The notes under the pieces were generated by a model that was given only the letters and a program-made list of their open reading frames with translations, was not told the origin of the DNA and searched no databases. Shown in pieces: positions 52,248 to 63,559 of a DNA stretch of 64,000 nucleotides (position 1 is the stretch's first letter; every line of letters begins with the position of its first letter). This stretch comes from Nitrosomonadales bacterium (GTDB lineage Bacteria > Pseudomonadota > Gammaproteobacteria > Burkholderiales > Gallionellaceae), in NCBI GenBank assembly GCA_016199835.1, contig JACQFX010000002.1:1-64000 (forward strand). The letters run 5' to 3'. The translations under genes and the position numbers were made by a program.

Positions 52248-53114
52248 ATGAACCCCACAGCCCAGGCACCCCTGAATCAATCGCGCAGCATCGAACGCCT
52301 TATCGAAGGTATCGCCACCTCTGATGGCGCTGGCGTAAAGCTCACGCGCGTACTCACCGGAAAATTGCAGCGCCGCCTCGATCCTTTCCTGATGCTGGAT
52401 GCATTCGGCAGCGACGATCCGGACGATTACATTGCGGGCTTTCCCGACCACCCGCATCGCGGTTTCGAGACCATCACCTACATGCTCGCGGGCCGTATGC
52501 GCCATCGCGACAGCGCGGGGCACGAGGGCTTGCTGGAGAGCGGCGGCATGCAGTGGATGACGGCGGGGCGCGGCGTTATCCATTCCGAAATACCCGAGCA
52601 GAAAGACGGCGTGATGGAAGGCTTTCAGCTTTGGCTTAACCTGCCCGCGAAGAACAAGATGGCTGCGCCCTGGTACAGGGATTTCGCCAGCCTGGACATT
52701 CCGGAATATGTTGCGGAGGGTAATGTCACGGTGCGCGTGCTCGCGGGTGCAAGTAATGGTGTGGCGGGCGCAATCACGCGTGAGGACACGGAGCCGCTCT
52801 ATCTTGATATACACCTGCCTGCCGATGCCGCGTTCTCGGCGGCGCTGCCCGATACGCATAATGCTTTTGTGTATGTGTATTGTGGCGCGGTCAAGATCGC
52901 CGGGACGCGCGTGGAGTCGCAGCGCATGGGAATATTGAGCAACGCGCCGGACGTGGGTGGCGTGACCATCACGGCGGAGGGGGAAGCGCGCGTGATCCTC
53001 GTCGCCGGCAAGCCACTGCACGAACCCATCGTTCAATATGGCCCGTTCGTGATGAATACGCAGGAGGAGATACATCAGGCTCTGGATGATATGCGCAACG
53101 GGAGATTGGCTTAG
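52248..53114 (+). CDS. Pirin-family protein (bicupin)
   Basis: The protein has 288 residues from ATG 52248 after TTGAGGAGCGG. The N-terminal cupin carries the metal-binding motifs DHPHRGFETITYML and HSE (GVIHSEIPEQKDGVMEGFQL). The C-terminal cupin ends with VAGKPLHEPIVQYGPFVMNT. Pirins bind iron; some have quercetinase activity or regulatory roles, so the function here is open. Confidence 0.9.
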   Translation: MNPTAQAPLNQSRSIERLIEGIATSDGAGVKLTRVLTGKLQRRLDPFLMLDAFGSDDPDDYIAGFPDHPHRGFETITYMLAGRMRHRDSAGHEGLLESGGMQWMTAGRGVIHSEIPEQKDGVMEGFQLWLNLPAKNKMAAPWYRDFASLDIPEYVAEGNVTVRVLAGASNGVAGAITREDTEPLYLDIHLPADAAFSAALPDTHNAFVYVYCGAVKIAGTRVESQRMGILSNAPDVGGVTITAEGEARVILVAGKPLHEPIVQYGPFVMNTQEEIHQALDDMRNGRLA

Positions 53115-53174
53115 TTCGCCTTGTCGTGGCGTATGCAAAAATCAATAATCAGCATAACTTGAAGGGAGACTGGA

Positions 53175-54242
53175 ATGACCGATATCCTGTTTACCCCGCT
53201 CAGCCTCGGCGGCCTGCAACTGAACAACCGCATTGCCATGGCGCCGATGACGCGCTGCCGTGCCATCGGCAATGTGCCGAATGAATTGATGGCGCGTTAT
53301 TACCGCGTGCGCGCCGAAGCCGGGCTCATTATCACCGAGGGAACGGCGCCTTCGCCCAACGGATTGGGCTATGCGCGCATTCCCGGTATGTATAGCGATG
53401 CACAGGTGCAAGGTTGGCGGCTGGTGACTGACGCAGTGCATGAAGCGGGCGGGAAAATATTCATACAGTTGATGCACACCGGGCGTGTCAGCCATGCCGC
53501 GAACATGCCGGAGGGGACGAAGATCCTCGCGCCTGCCGCCCTCGCCGCACCCGGCGAGATGTGGACGGACAGCGCCGGAATGCAGTCCTACCCGGCACCG
53601 GTCGCGATGAGCGAAGCGGAAATCATGCAGGCTATTTCCGAATATGCCAATGCCGCGAAACGCGCGATCGAAGCCGGTTTCGACGGCATCGAACTGCACG
53701 GCGCAAACGGCTACCTGATAGACCAGTTCCTCAATACGGCATCCAATCAGCGCACCGACCGTTGGGGCGGCAGCATAGAGAACCGCATTCGCTTTGCAGT
53801 GGAAGTGGCGAAGGCTACTGTGGCGGCGATAGGTGCGCATCGCATCGGCATGCGCATTTCGCCTTATGGCGTGTTCAACGGCATGGCGCCGGATGCGGAA
53901 ATGGATGCGATGTACATACGCCTGATAGACGAATTGAACGCGCTGGGTCTGGTTTACATCCATGTGGTGGATCACAGATCCATGGGCGCGCCGGAAGTGA
54001 GTTCCGCACTAAAGGCGCAGATACGCACCGCGTTCAATGGCCGCTATATCCTGTCCGGCGGCTACGGTGCGGCGCTCGCCGATGCCGATCTCGATGCACA
54101 GCGCGGCGATCTTGTGGCATTCGGCCGTCCTTTCATTTCAAATCCGGATCTGGTGCAGAAGCTGCGCCACGGCCAGGAACCGATGCCTGCTGATCCGGGC
54201 ACGTTCTATACGCCGGGAGAAAAAGGCTATACCGATTTTTGA
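53175..54242 (+). CDS. Old yellow enzyme family alkene reductase (NemA-like)
   Basis: The 355 residues form an FMN-binding TIM barrel. Typical motifs are LNNRIAMAPMTRCRAIGNVP, the FIQLMHTGRVSH segment, ELHGANGYLIDQFL with the substrate-binding His/Asn pair, and RWGGSIENRIRF. It reduces activated C=C bonds or nitro groups with NAD(P)H. An AAGGGAGA ribosome site precedes it, 60 bases after the pirin gene, so the two may be co-transcribed. Confidence 0.93.
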   Translation: MTDILFTPLSLGGLQLNNRIAMAPMTRCRAIGNVPNELMARYYRVRAEAGLIITEGTAPSPNGLGYARIPGMYSDAQVQGWRLVTDAVHEAGGKIFIQLMHTGRVSHAANMPEGTKILAPAALAAPGEMWTDSAGMQSYPAPVAMSEAEIMQAISEYANAAKRAIEAGFDGIELHGANGYLIDQFLNTASNQRTDRWGGSIENRIRFAVEVAKATVAAIGAHRIGMRISPYGVFNGMAPDAEMDAMYIRLIDELNALGLVYIHVVDHRSMGAPEVSSALKAQIRTAFNGRYILSGGYGAALADADLDAQRGDLVAFGRPFISNPDLVQKLRHGQEPMPADPGTFYTPGEKGYTDF

Positions 54243-54321
54243 GGGCGTTCCGGCATGGGGACATGCGTCGGAGCGCGGGTAAACTTGCTATCGGGGATAG
54301 ATCGGGAAGGGGAAACCAGCC

Positions 54322-55281
54322 ATGTCCATATTCAGTCACCTGTCGGGTAGTTGGCGAGGCAACGATGATGCGGAGTTGCTGTCGGTCATAGAGCGTGCAG
54401 TTTGTAGAGTCGAGCCGCTGCTCAGGCAGTCCGGTGGCTACCCCGCGAATTATCGCAAGCCGGTTGCCGCCGCGCTGGAATATGCGCGCGACCTCGCTGC
54501 ACAAGTGCCCGGCCCGGTTGAGGTCAGCCGCGAGGCCTATAGCCGCGATCCATTCGTCCGCGCCTTGTTTCCCTCTGCGGAACAGATTCCCGAGGCTTTC
54601 GGTGCCAGCCAGGCTATACGCGATTATTTTCGCCAGCATCCGTCAGCCGGGGAAATATATGCGCTGATGGGGATGCGCCGCTATGAGAAGTCCACCCTGG
54701 GCATGGAGTTGTCAGGTCAGCATATACAGCGAGAGGTGCCCCAGAATGTGATCTACTTTACCAGCCACACTCTGGAGAATCCCGCGCCCAGCGAAGCGCA
54801 GGTGCGCGAGCAGATGGCCGTGAGCTTCTTCGATAGTCTGGTGGACAAGGTCGCCGAGCAAATAGCGCAGCGCAGGCAGCAGATGCAGTTGAGGTTGCAG
54901 GAAAAGGATGTGCTGGCAGCGCGTCTGCGTACGGCCGATGCCGAAGTCAGGCCCGCACTGGAGCAAGAGCTGACCAGGCTGCTTGATGACATACAGGCCA
55001 TCGCCAGCTCGCTGGAGTTGCGCGATTACCCCGACTATTTCCATGAGGTGTTGGCGCATCCTGAGCAGCATCTGCGGCTGGTGCAGACCCCTATAGTCAT
55101 GGACAGCATGGGAGTCCGGCGCAATGCTGATCAGGCAGAAGATGCGGAGCAGCTAGTCTTTAATGATCTGACGGGTTTCGATCGCCGCCTGTGGACGGTG
55201 ACCATGGTGCATTGCAAAAATGTGCATGGCGAGACTTTTGCTGAGCGATTGGAGCAGGCATACCGCAGGCTTTCGGTTTGA
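54322..55281 (+). CDS. Conserved hypothetical cytoplasmic protein
   Basis: This 319-residue protein has no signal peptide or membrane segment. It is highly helical, with a Gln/Arg-rich coiled-coil stretch (about 180-235, AEQIAQRRQQMQLRLQEKDV). Other segments are AFGASQAIRDYFRQHPSAGE and LTGFDRRLWTVTMVHC near the end. No family with known function was recognised. It is convergent with uvrA, four bases apart. Confidence 0.7.
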   Translation: MSIFSHLSGSWRGNDDAELLSVIERAVCRVEPLLRQSGGYPANYRKPVAAALEYARDLAAQVPGPVEVSREAYSRDPFVRALFPSAEQIPEAFGASQAIRDYFRQHPSAGEIYALMGMRRYEKSTLGMELSGQHIQREVPQNVIYFTSHTLENPAPSEAQVREQMAVSFFDSLVDKVAEQIAQRRQQMQLRLQEKDVLAARLRTADAEVRPALEQELTRLLDDIQAIASSLELRDYPDYFHEVLAHPEQHLRLVQTPIVMDSMGVRRNADQAEDAEQLVFNDLTGFDRRLWTVTMVHCKNVHGETFAERLEQAYRRLSV

Positions 55282-55285
55282 CCCG

Positions 55286-58111
<2,826 letters not shown>

Positions 58112-58250
58112 GCTTTAAAATAATGCGGGGCGAAAACGACCTGACAATATACGCGATTTCCTGCGCTTTCCCAAACCATGCACAGAAGGTTTTGCTGAGC
58201 GGGGTTGACCTGTTAGAATAAGCGAGTTTTTCAGTCAAGATATATTCCAT

Positions 58251-59627
58251 ATGCAAGAAAATAAAGATTCCATGACCCCGGCAGAACGCCGCGCCAGCGT
58301 CGGCCTTGCGGGGATTTACGGCCTGCGTATGCTGGGTCTGTTCATTATCCTGCCGATCTTCGCGATCTATGCGCAGCAATTGCCGGGCGGCGAAAGCCAC
58401 ACGCTGATTGGTGTCGCGCTCGGCGCTTACGGGTTGACGCAAGCCATATTGCAGATCCCCGCCGGTTGGTTGTCTGACCGCTACGGGCGCAAGCCGGTGA
58501 TCTATGCCGGGCTGATCCTGTTCGCCATCGGCAGTTTCATCGCGGCCTCGGCGGACAGCATCTACGGGATCATCTTCGGTCGCGTGATACAGGGTGCCGG
58601 CGCGCTCAATGCTGCCGTGATGGCGTTGACCGCAGACCTGACGCGCGAGGAGCATCGAACCAAGGCGATGGCGATGATAGGCATTACTATCGGCATCACC
58701 TTTTCGATCTCGCTGGTGCTGTCGCCGCTGCTGTACAAGCTGATCGGCGTGCCGGGCATCTTCGCCATGACCGGTGTGCTGGCGCTGGGTGCGATGGCGG
58801 TGGTGGCTTTCGTGATCCCCAATCCGGCCATCACGCGTTTTCATTCCGACACCGAGGCGAGCACGAAAAAACTGGGCGCAGTGTTGCGCAATCCCGATCT
58901 GCTGCGCCTCGATTTTGGCATCTTCTCGCTGCATGCGATCCTGATGTCGGTGTTCATGCAGGTGCCGTTCGTGCTCAAGCGCGATGGGCTGGAAACGACA
59001 CAGCACTGGCAAGTGTATTTGCCCGTGATGCTGATCGCTTTTGCGCTGATGGTGCCGCCCATCGTCATCGCCGAGAAGAAAGCGAAAATGAAACAGGTGT
59101 TCGTGGGAGCAGTCGGATTGGCGGCGCTAGCGCAACTGTCATTGATGTTGTTCCAGAACAGCGTGTGGGGTGTGGCATTCGCACTACTGATATTCTTTAC
59201 CTCGTTCAACGTGCTGGAAGCGACGCTGCCGTCGCTCATCAGCAAGATCGCACCGCTGGATGCCAAAGGCACGGCGATGGGGGTGTATAGCAGCGTACAG
59301 TTCCTTGGTGCATTCTTCGGTGCGGCGGCGGGCGGCTTCATCCTGCAGAATTGGGGAGGTGACGCGGTGTTCGGTTTCGCGATAGGCTTGCTGTTGCTGT
59401 GGCTGCTGGTGGCTTTCGGAATGAAACCTCCTGCGGCGGTGCGCACGAAGATGTATCATTTACCTGATCTTGACGTAACGAACGCCGCTGCGATGCAACA
59501 GAAACTGGCTCAAGTGCAGGGCGTGCGCGAAGCGATGGTGGTGGGCGTGGAAGGCATGGCCTGCCTCAAGGTGGAGATGCAGGGTTTTGATGAGGCGGCA
59601 GTAGAACAATTAATAAAGGGGGCGTGA
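58251..59627 (+). CDS. YajR-like MFS transporter with a C-terminal ferredoxin-like (YAM) domain
   Basis: This 458-residue protein has 12 predicted TM segments (about 20-395). The A-like motif [16 protein letters not shown] lies after TM2. A soluble C-terminal domain of about 60 residues ([20 protein letters not shown] to VEQLIKGA) resembles the YAM domain of E. coli YajR, a heavy-metal-associated-like fold. It has no metal CXXC. The substrate is unknown; proton-coupled efflux is expected. ssb starts two bases after its stop. Confidence 0.87.
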   Translation: MQENKDSMTPAERRASVGLAGIYGLRMLGLFIILPIFAIYAQQLPGGESHTLIGVALGAYGLTQAILQIPAGWLSDRYGRKPVIYAGLILFAIGSFIAASADSIYGIIFGRVIQGAGALNAAVMALTADLTREEHRTKAMAMIGITIGITFSISLVLSPLLYKLIGVPGIFAMTGVLALGAMAVVAFVIPNPAITRFHSDTEASTKKLGAVLRNPDLLRLDFGIFSLHAILMSVFMQVPFVLKRDGLETTQHWQVYLPVMLIAFALMVPPIVIAEKKAKMKQVFVGAVGLAALAQLSLMLFQNSVWGVAFALLIFFTSFNVLEATLPSLISKIAPLDAKGTAMGVYSSVQFLGAFFGAAAGGFILQNWGGDAVFGFAIGLLLLWLLVAFGMKPPAAVRTKMYHLPDLDVTNAAAMQQKLAQVQGVREAMVVGVEGMACLKVEMQGFDEAAVEQLIKGA

Positions 59628-59628
59628 G

Positions 59629-60084
59629 ATGTCGGTGAACAAAGTGATACTGGTGGGGCGTCTGGGCAAAGATCCGGAAACGCGCTACATGACCAATGGC
59701 GAAGCGGTGACCAATGCTACGCTGGCCACGTCTGAAAACTGGAAAGACAAGAGCGGCGAGAAACAGGAAAAAACCGAATGGCACAATCTGGTGTTCTATC
59801 GCCGTCTGGCCGAAATCGCGGGTGAATATCTGAAGAAAGGTGCACAGGTGTACATCGAAGGCCGTATCCAGTCGCGCAAGTACCAGACCAAGGAAGGGCA
59901 GGAGCGCTACATCACCGAGATCATCGTGAACGAAATGCAGATGCTGGGTGGTAAATCCGGCGGCGGCAGCTTTGAAGTGGTAGACAAGCCTGCCGCATCG
60001 ACCCCGTCTTCTGCACCGGTGTCCCAACCCGCACCAGCCAAGGCAGGTGGTTTTGATAACTTTGACGATGACATACCGTTCTGA
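59629..60084 (+). CDS. ssb: Single-stranded DNA-binding protein
   Basis: The 151 residues start [20 protein letters not shown] with an OB-fold (about 1-110). A short Gly/Ser/Pro-rich linker and the acidic tip DNFDDDIPF recruit replication and repair proteins. A GTGAGA ribosome site overlaps the end of the MFS gene. An intrinsic terminator follows. Confidence 0.96.
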   Translation: MSVNKVILVGRLGKDPETRYMTNGEAVTNATLATSENWKDKSGEKQEKTEWHNLVFYRRLAEIAGEYLKKGAQVYIEGRIQSRKYQTKEGQERYITEIIVNEMQMLGGKSGGGSFEVVDKPAASTPSSAPVSQPAPAKAGGFDNFDDDIPF

Positions 60085-60108
60085 TTGGAAAGAAAAAAAG
60101 CAAATAGA

Positions 60109-60135
60109 AACGGCTGCGTTAGCGGTCGTTTTTTT
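60109..60135 (+). terminator. Intrinsic terminator after ssb
   Basis: AACGGCTGC (60109-60117) and GCGGTCGTT (60122-60130) form a 9-bp stem with two G-U pairs and a GTTA loop, followed by a T-run to 60135. Confidence 0.8.
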
Positions 60136-60184
60136 ATTTGCGCATGAACCCCGCCCTGATAAACATATATCTTTCGCATATCTA

Positions 60185-60213
60185 TTGACAAGCTAGATCG
60201 TCACACGTAGAGT
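60185..60213 (+). promoter_or_regulatory. Candidate sigma-70 promoter upstream of ncgA
   Basis: A perfect TTGACA (60185-60190) is spaced 17 bases from TAGAGT (60208-60213). Transcription would begin near 60220, inside the palindrome at 60213-60229, and the leader would cross a terminator hairpin (60267-60291) before ncgA at 60335. Confidence 0.55.
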
Positions 60214-60245
60214 GCGACAAATTGTCGCAGGTCGCGTCGCGACAG
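60213..60245. promoter_or_regulatory. Palindromic operator-like sequence at the putative start site
   Basis: TGCGACAAATTGTCGCA (60213-60229) is an inverted repeat with perfect 7-base arms around AAT. GTCGCGTCGCGAC follows immediately and is itself palindromic. The position over the predicted start site suits a repressor operator, and as RNA both could fold as hairpins. No regulator is recognised. Confidence 0.5.
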
Positions 60246-60266
60246 TATGCAGGCGTACCCGAAAAG

Positions 60267-60291
60267 CACCACCCTGAAGGTGGTGTTTTTT
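60267..60291 (+). terminator. Intrinsic terminator in the ncgA leader
   Basis: CACCACC (60267-60273) pairs perfectly with GGTGGTG (60279-60285) across a 5-base loop, followed by six T. It lies between the candidate promoter and ncgA. It may be an attenuator, or simply insulate ncgA from upstream transcription. Confidence 0.7.
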
Positions 60292-60298
60292 CGCAGCG

Positions 60299-60321
60299 AA
60301 GATGCATTGTAAATCCATTTA
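60299..60321 (+). promoter_or_regulatory. NsrR-like binding site upstream of ncgA
   Basis: The sequence AAGATGCATTGTAAATCCAT matches the NsrR consensus AAGATGCATTTNAAATGCAT well: over the full 23-base site, 18 of 22 informative positions agree by hand count. The left half-site is perfect. NsrR is an NO-sensing [Fe-S] repressor known to control the Nitrosomonas ncgABC-nirK operon. It lies 14 bases before the ncgA ATG. Confidence 0.65.
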
Positions 60322-60334
60322 ACTGGGGAAGCTT

Positions 60335-61372
60335 ATGAATGCAATGATCCGTAGCGTGATGTTCGTGCTTATGCTGTTGCCCGCACTGAGCCGGGCCGAG
60401 CAGCGCGAGTTCAATATGTCCATCGACGAAGTTGCTATTGAGATCGCGCCGGGCTTTACCAATAAGGTATTCGCCTTTAACGGCCAAGTGCCGGGGCCGC
60501 TGATTCACGTCAAGGAAGGTGACGACGTGACTGTCCATGTGACCAATAACACCACGCTGGCGCATACCATGCACTGGCACGGAGTAAACCAGACCGGAAG
60601 CTGGAAGAATGATGGCGTGCCGGCAGTAACCCAGCCGCAAATTGAGCCGGGCGAAACATTTACCTACAAGTTCAAAGTGGATAGACCTGGCAGCCTGTGG
60701 TACCACTGTCACGTCAACGTGTGGGAGCACGTTGCCACGCGCGGCATGTGGGGGCCGTTGATTGTCGATCCCAAGAACCCAGGCGCAGAAGAAAAAAAGG
60801 TCACCAAGGAAGTCATCATGATGATGAGTACCTGGGAATCTCCCTATGCTAATTCCTACGGCAAAGGTGGCATGCCGCAGGATGTTTCCGACTACTTTTC
60901 CGTCAATGCCAAAGCATTTCCCTTTACTCAGCCGGTACGGGTAAAAAAGGGGGATGTGGTGCGCTTCCGCATGTACGGCGCAGGCGACGAAACGCATGAG
61001 ATGCATCTGCACGGGCATGACCAGTTGTTCGCTTTCAAGGACGGCTACCAGTTGCCGATGCCGTATTACATAGACACGGCTCCGGTAGGCCCGGGCGAGC
61101 GTTACGACACTATTGTCGATATGAATAATCCTGGCCTGTTCGTATTCCACGACCATGTGGACAGGCATATGTCGAACAATGGCGCCATGCTGGGCGGCCC
61201 ATTGACTGTGATCGAATATGCCGAAATCCAGCCGGAACCCTGGTATGCCTGGAAAGACAAGGTCTATGACCCGGATTTTTTCTACAGCGAATCCATGAAG
61301 AAAGGCTATGGTATGTTCCTTAATGCTTCGTTCCAGGGGCGCGTTGTCGAGCAAGGTAGAAGGAGGAAATAG
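60335..61372 (+). CDS. ncgA: Two-domain multicopper oxidase, NcgA/blue copper oxidase type
   Basis: This 345-residue exported cupredoxin protein (signal peptide about 1-21, SRA) has domain 1 type 1 copper ligands H77, C125, H132 and M138 (WYHCHVNVWEHVATRGMWG). It has the trinuclear-cluster pairs HWH (80-82) and HCH (124-126). Domain 2 supplies HEMHLHGH and FHDHVDRHM; the Cys is replaced by Asp, so only domain 1 keeps type 1 copper. This fits two-domain laccase-like oxidases, probably trimeric. The order MCO-diheme c-monoheme c-nirK is that of Nitrosomonas ncgABC-nirK. Confidence 0.85.
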   Translation: MNAMIRSVMFVLMLLPALSRAEQREFNMSIDEVAIEIAPGFTNKVFAFNGQVPGPLIHVKEGDDVTVHVTNNTTLAHTMHWHGVNQTGSWKNDGVPAVTQPQIEPGETFTYKFKVDRPGSLWYHCHVNVWEHVATRGMWGPLIVDPKNPGAEEKKVTKEVIMMMSTWESPYANSYGKGGMPQDVSDYFSVNAKAFPFTQPVRVKKGDVVRFRMYGAGDETHEMHLHGHDQLFAFKDGYQLPMPYYIDTAPVGPGERYDTIVDMNNPGLFVFHDHVDRHMSNNGAMLGGPLTVIEYAEIQPEPWYAWKDKVYDPDFFYSESMKKGYGMFLNASFQGRVVEQGRRRK

Positions 61373-61374
61373 GC

Positions 61375-62058
61375 GTGAGGCGAGGATTGTTCTTGATGGC
61401 AGCGCTGGTTTTTTCCTGCGTTGCGATCGCAGAAGAAGGCCGTTTGCAGAAGGAGTGCGCCTCCTGCCACAACCTGACCGGACCTGTGGCGCAGACCTTG
61501 AAAGATGCCTGGGCCAGGAAAGGGCCGGATATGTTCTACGCCGGTAACAAGTACCGCCAGGAATGGCTGGTGTCATGGCTGCAAAAGCCCCAGCGCATTC
61601 GCCCCGCCGGTATGTATTACGGCGATCACATCAAGCCTGGCCCATCGGGTGATGTAATTGACGCGGCCACGCTTGCCGATCATGTTGCCCTATCCAAAGA
61701 CGAAGCCGTCGCCATCGCAGCGGAATTGATGAAGAACAAGCCACATGATGATCTGATCGCCAGGGAAAAAATCGAGCCCGGCACGATCACGAAACAGATG
61801 GGGGAGATGAATTTCGACAAGTTCTGGGGCTGCATGGCCTGCCATTTGATCGAACCCGAATATGGTGGATTTTCCGGTCCGGAGCTTTATACGGCAGCCA
61901 AACGCTTGCAGCCGGAATTCATCGCGAGTTTCATCCGTAATCCGCAGGCATGGGAGCCCAAGACATGGATGCCGAACAAGGAAGTACCCGAGGGGGTCCT
62001 CCAGAAATTCGTGCATTACTTTGAAGTGTTGAGCAAGGAGTCCGATCATGCTCAATAA
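61375..62058 (+). CDS. ncgB: Diheme cytochrome c NcgB
   Basis: This 227-residue exported protein starts at GTG 61375, preceded by AGGAGGAAATAGGC. It has a signal peptide (about 1-19) and two heme sites: CASCH close to the mature N-terminus and CMACH at about residue 160. The position in the cluster corresponds to Nitrosomonas ncgB. It probably moves electrons between the oxidase, NcgC and NirK. It overlaps ncgC by 11 bases. Confidence 0.83.
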   Translation: MRRGLFLMAALVFSCVAIAEEGRLQKECASCHNLTGPVAQTLKDAWARKGPDMFYAGNKYRQEWLVSWLQKPQRIRPAGMYYGDHIKPGPSGDVIDAATLADHVALSKDEAVAIAAELMKNKPHDDLIAREKIEPGTITKQMGEMNFDKFWGCMACHLIEPEYGGFSGPELYTAAKRLQPEFIASFIRNPQAWEPKTWMPNKEVPEGVLQKFVHYFEVLSKESDHAQ

Positions 62059-62425
62059 ATTATTATTTGTCGTTTTGCTGGCCTGTAACGTACAGGCGTA
62101 CGCGACCACGACTGAGGCTCCGGCGCACGCCAGGGAAGCCGCTGCCGACAACTACAAGGCTTACTGCATGCAGTGTCACGGCACACAGGGCAATGGTAAA
62201 GGCGTAAACATCCGCGACATGTCTGCCACCCCGCGCGACCACACCGATGCCAAGTCCATGTCGGTACGCTCGGATGAGACGTTGTTCAAGGTCATCAAGG
62301 AGGGTGGTTCGTCCATCAGCAAATCCATCCTGATGCCGCCTTGGGAAGGTACGTTCAGCGACGAAGAAATCAGGGATCTGGTGCAGCACTTGCGCGTCTT
62401 GTGCAAGTGCCAATTCGGATCCTGA
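62048..62425 (+). CDS. ncgC: Monoheme cytochrome c NcgC
   Basis: This 125-residue protein has a signal peptide (about 1-19, AYA) and one class I heme site, CMQCH, with candidate Met ligand in ILMPPWEG. It corresponds in order to Nitrosomonas ncgC. It probably serves as the small electron carrier to or from NirK. The 11-base overlap with ncgB suggests translational coupling. Confidence 0.83.
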   Translation: MLNKLLFVVLLACNVQAYATTTEAPAHAREAAADNYKAYCMQCHGTQGNGKGVNIRDMSATPRDHTDAKSMSVRSDETLFKVIKEGGSSISKSILMPPWEGTFSDEEIRDLVQHLRVLCKCQFGS

Positions 62426-62503
62426 TTGCAGGGCAGTAAAGTAGTGGAGGAGGAGCGGTTTTAAAAATGTATTTTGTAGTTAACTTAAAGAGAGGGAATG
62501 ATA

Positions 62504-63466
62504 ATGCACGCATTTAAGAAAACAGCGATTGCAGTAATGACGTTGGCTGCGCTCTTTTCCGCACAGCAGGTTTTTGCGAAAGATGTCAAGGTCACCATGA
62601 CGGCCAAGGAAGTTGAAACTACCATCAACGGTGCTGGCGGCAAGATGGCGGCATGGACGTTCGACGGTTCGATCCCTGGCAAGCCGATTGTCGTGCAAGA
62701 GGGCGATACCGTAGATTTCACGCTGGTTAACCCGGCCGAAAACAAGAACGATCACGCGATGGATTTCCATGCGGCAATCGTCAACGTGCTGGATGAGTTT
62801 GCACCAGTCAAGCCCGGGGCCAGCAAGCACTTCAAGTTCGAAGCCAAGACCCCCGGCGTGTTTATGTACCACTGCGGCGCGAGCCCGATGGTGCAGCACA
62901 TCGCACGCGGCATGTATGGCATGATCATCGTCGAGCCCAAGGATAAGAAGAACTATCCCAAGGCTGACCGTGAGTATGTGCTGATCCAGCAACAGTATTT
63001 CCCGGATGTCGAGAATTATGATGCCATGCTGGGCGATGCCAATGCCTGGAAGGGCTCGCTGGTCAACGGCCAGATCCTGCACTACGATCCGGTGCATGAT
63101 CCGAAGGGTGGGCACGGAGTGTTGGCCGCCAAACCAGGCGAGCGCGTACGTATTTACTACGGAAACGCCAATATCAACCTACCGATCGCATTGCATCCGA
63201 TTGCCAGCATCTGGGATCGCGTGTACATCAACGGCAATCCTAAAAATACGCTGCAAGACATCCAGACCTACAACATGGGCGTATTTGAAGCGGGCACATT
63301 CGACCTCGTGACACCTAAGGACAAGGAAGTTGCCGGTATCGCGATTGTTGACCACTCCATGAACGCGGCGCTGCGCGGCGCGATCTCGGTACTGGTCAGC
63401 AGCAAGGACGCAGATGCGAAAGCGGGCAAGCGCAATGCGGATGGCCAGTTGGAATACGTCAAGTAA
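62504..63466 (+). CDS. nirK: Copper-containing nitrite reductase (NO-forming)
   Basis: The protein has 320 residues from ATG 62504 (eight bases after GAGGG; ATG 62498 is too close). A signal peptide (about 1-25, VFA) precedes two cupredoxin domains. Type 1 copper ligands are H84, C124, H132 and M137 (MYHCGASPMVQHIARGMYG). Type 2 ligands are H89 and H123 plus a domain 2 histidine (VDHSMNAALRG). Catalytic D87 lies in DHAMDFHA, and the second active-site His in IALHPIAS. It reduces nitrite to NO in the periplasm. The short form resembles Nitrosomonas NirK. A strong terminator ends the cluster. Confidence 0.93.
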   Translation: MHAFKKTAIAVMTLAALFSAQQVFAKDVKVTMTAKEVETTINGAGGKMAAWTFDGSIPGKPIVVQEGDTVDFTLVNPAENKNDHAMDFHAAIVNVLDEFAPVKPGASKHFKFEAKTPGVFMYHCGASPMVQHIARGMYGMIIVEPKDKKNYPKADREYVLIQQQYFPDVENYDAMLGDANAWKGSLVNGQILHYDPVHDPKGGHGVLAAKPGERVRIYYGNANINLPIALHPIASIWDRVYINGNPKNTLQDIQTYNMGVFEAGTFDLVTPKDKEVAGIAIVDHSMNAALRGAISVLVSSKDADAKAGKRNADGQLEYVK

Positions 63467-63484
63467 CGGGCTTCAACTGTCACT

Positions 63485-63512
63485 GGGGAGGCGCAAGCCT
63501 CCCCATTTTTTT
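63485..63512 (+). terminator. Intrinsic terminator after nirK
   Basis: GGGGAGGC (63485-63492) pairs perfectly with GCCTCCCC (63497-63504) around a GCAA tetraloop. One A then seven T follow. Confidence 0.93.
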
Positions 63513-63559
63513 AGTAGAATGCATTTCCAGTTACAAGCCACAGGAACCGGGCAATCAAA

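Noticed and set aside
60182-61576. Long open frame (464 codons) on the minus strand
   Set aside because: Antisense to ncgA and its control region; the plus-strand copper motifs are decisive.
63513-63559. Second NsrR-like half-site (AATGCATTT) before the CusB-like gene
   Set aside because: Only one half-site is recognisable and the other arm does not match, so chance is likely.
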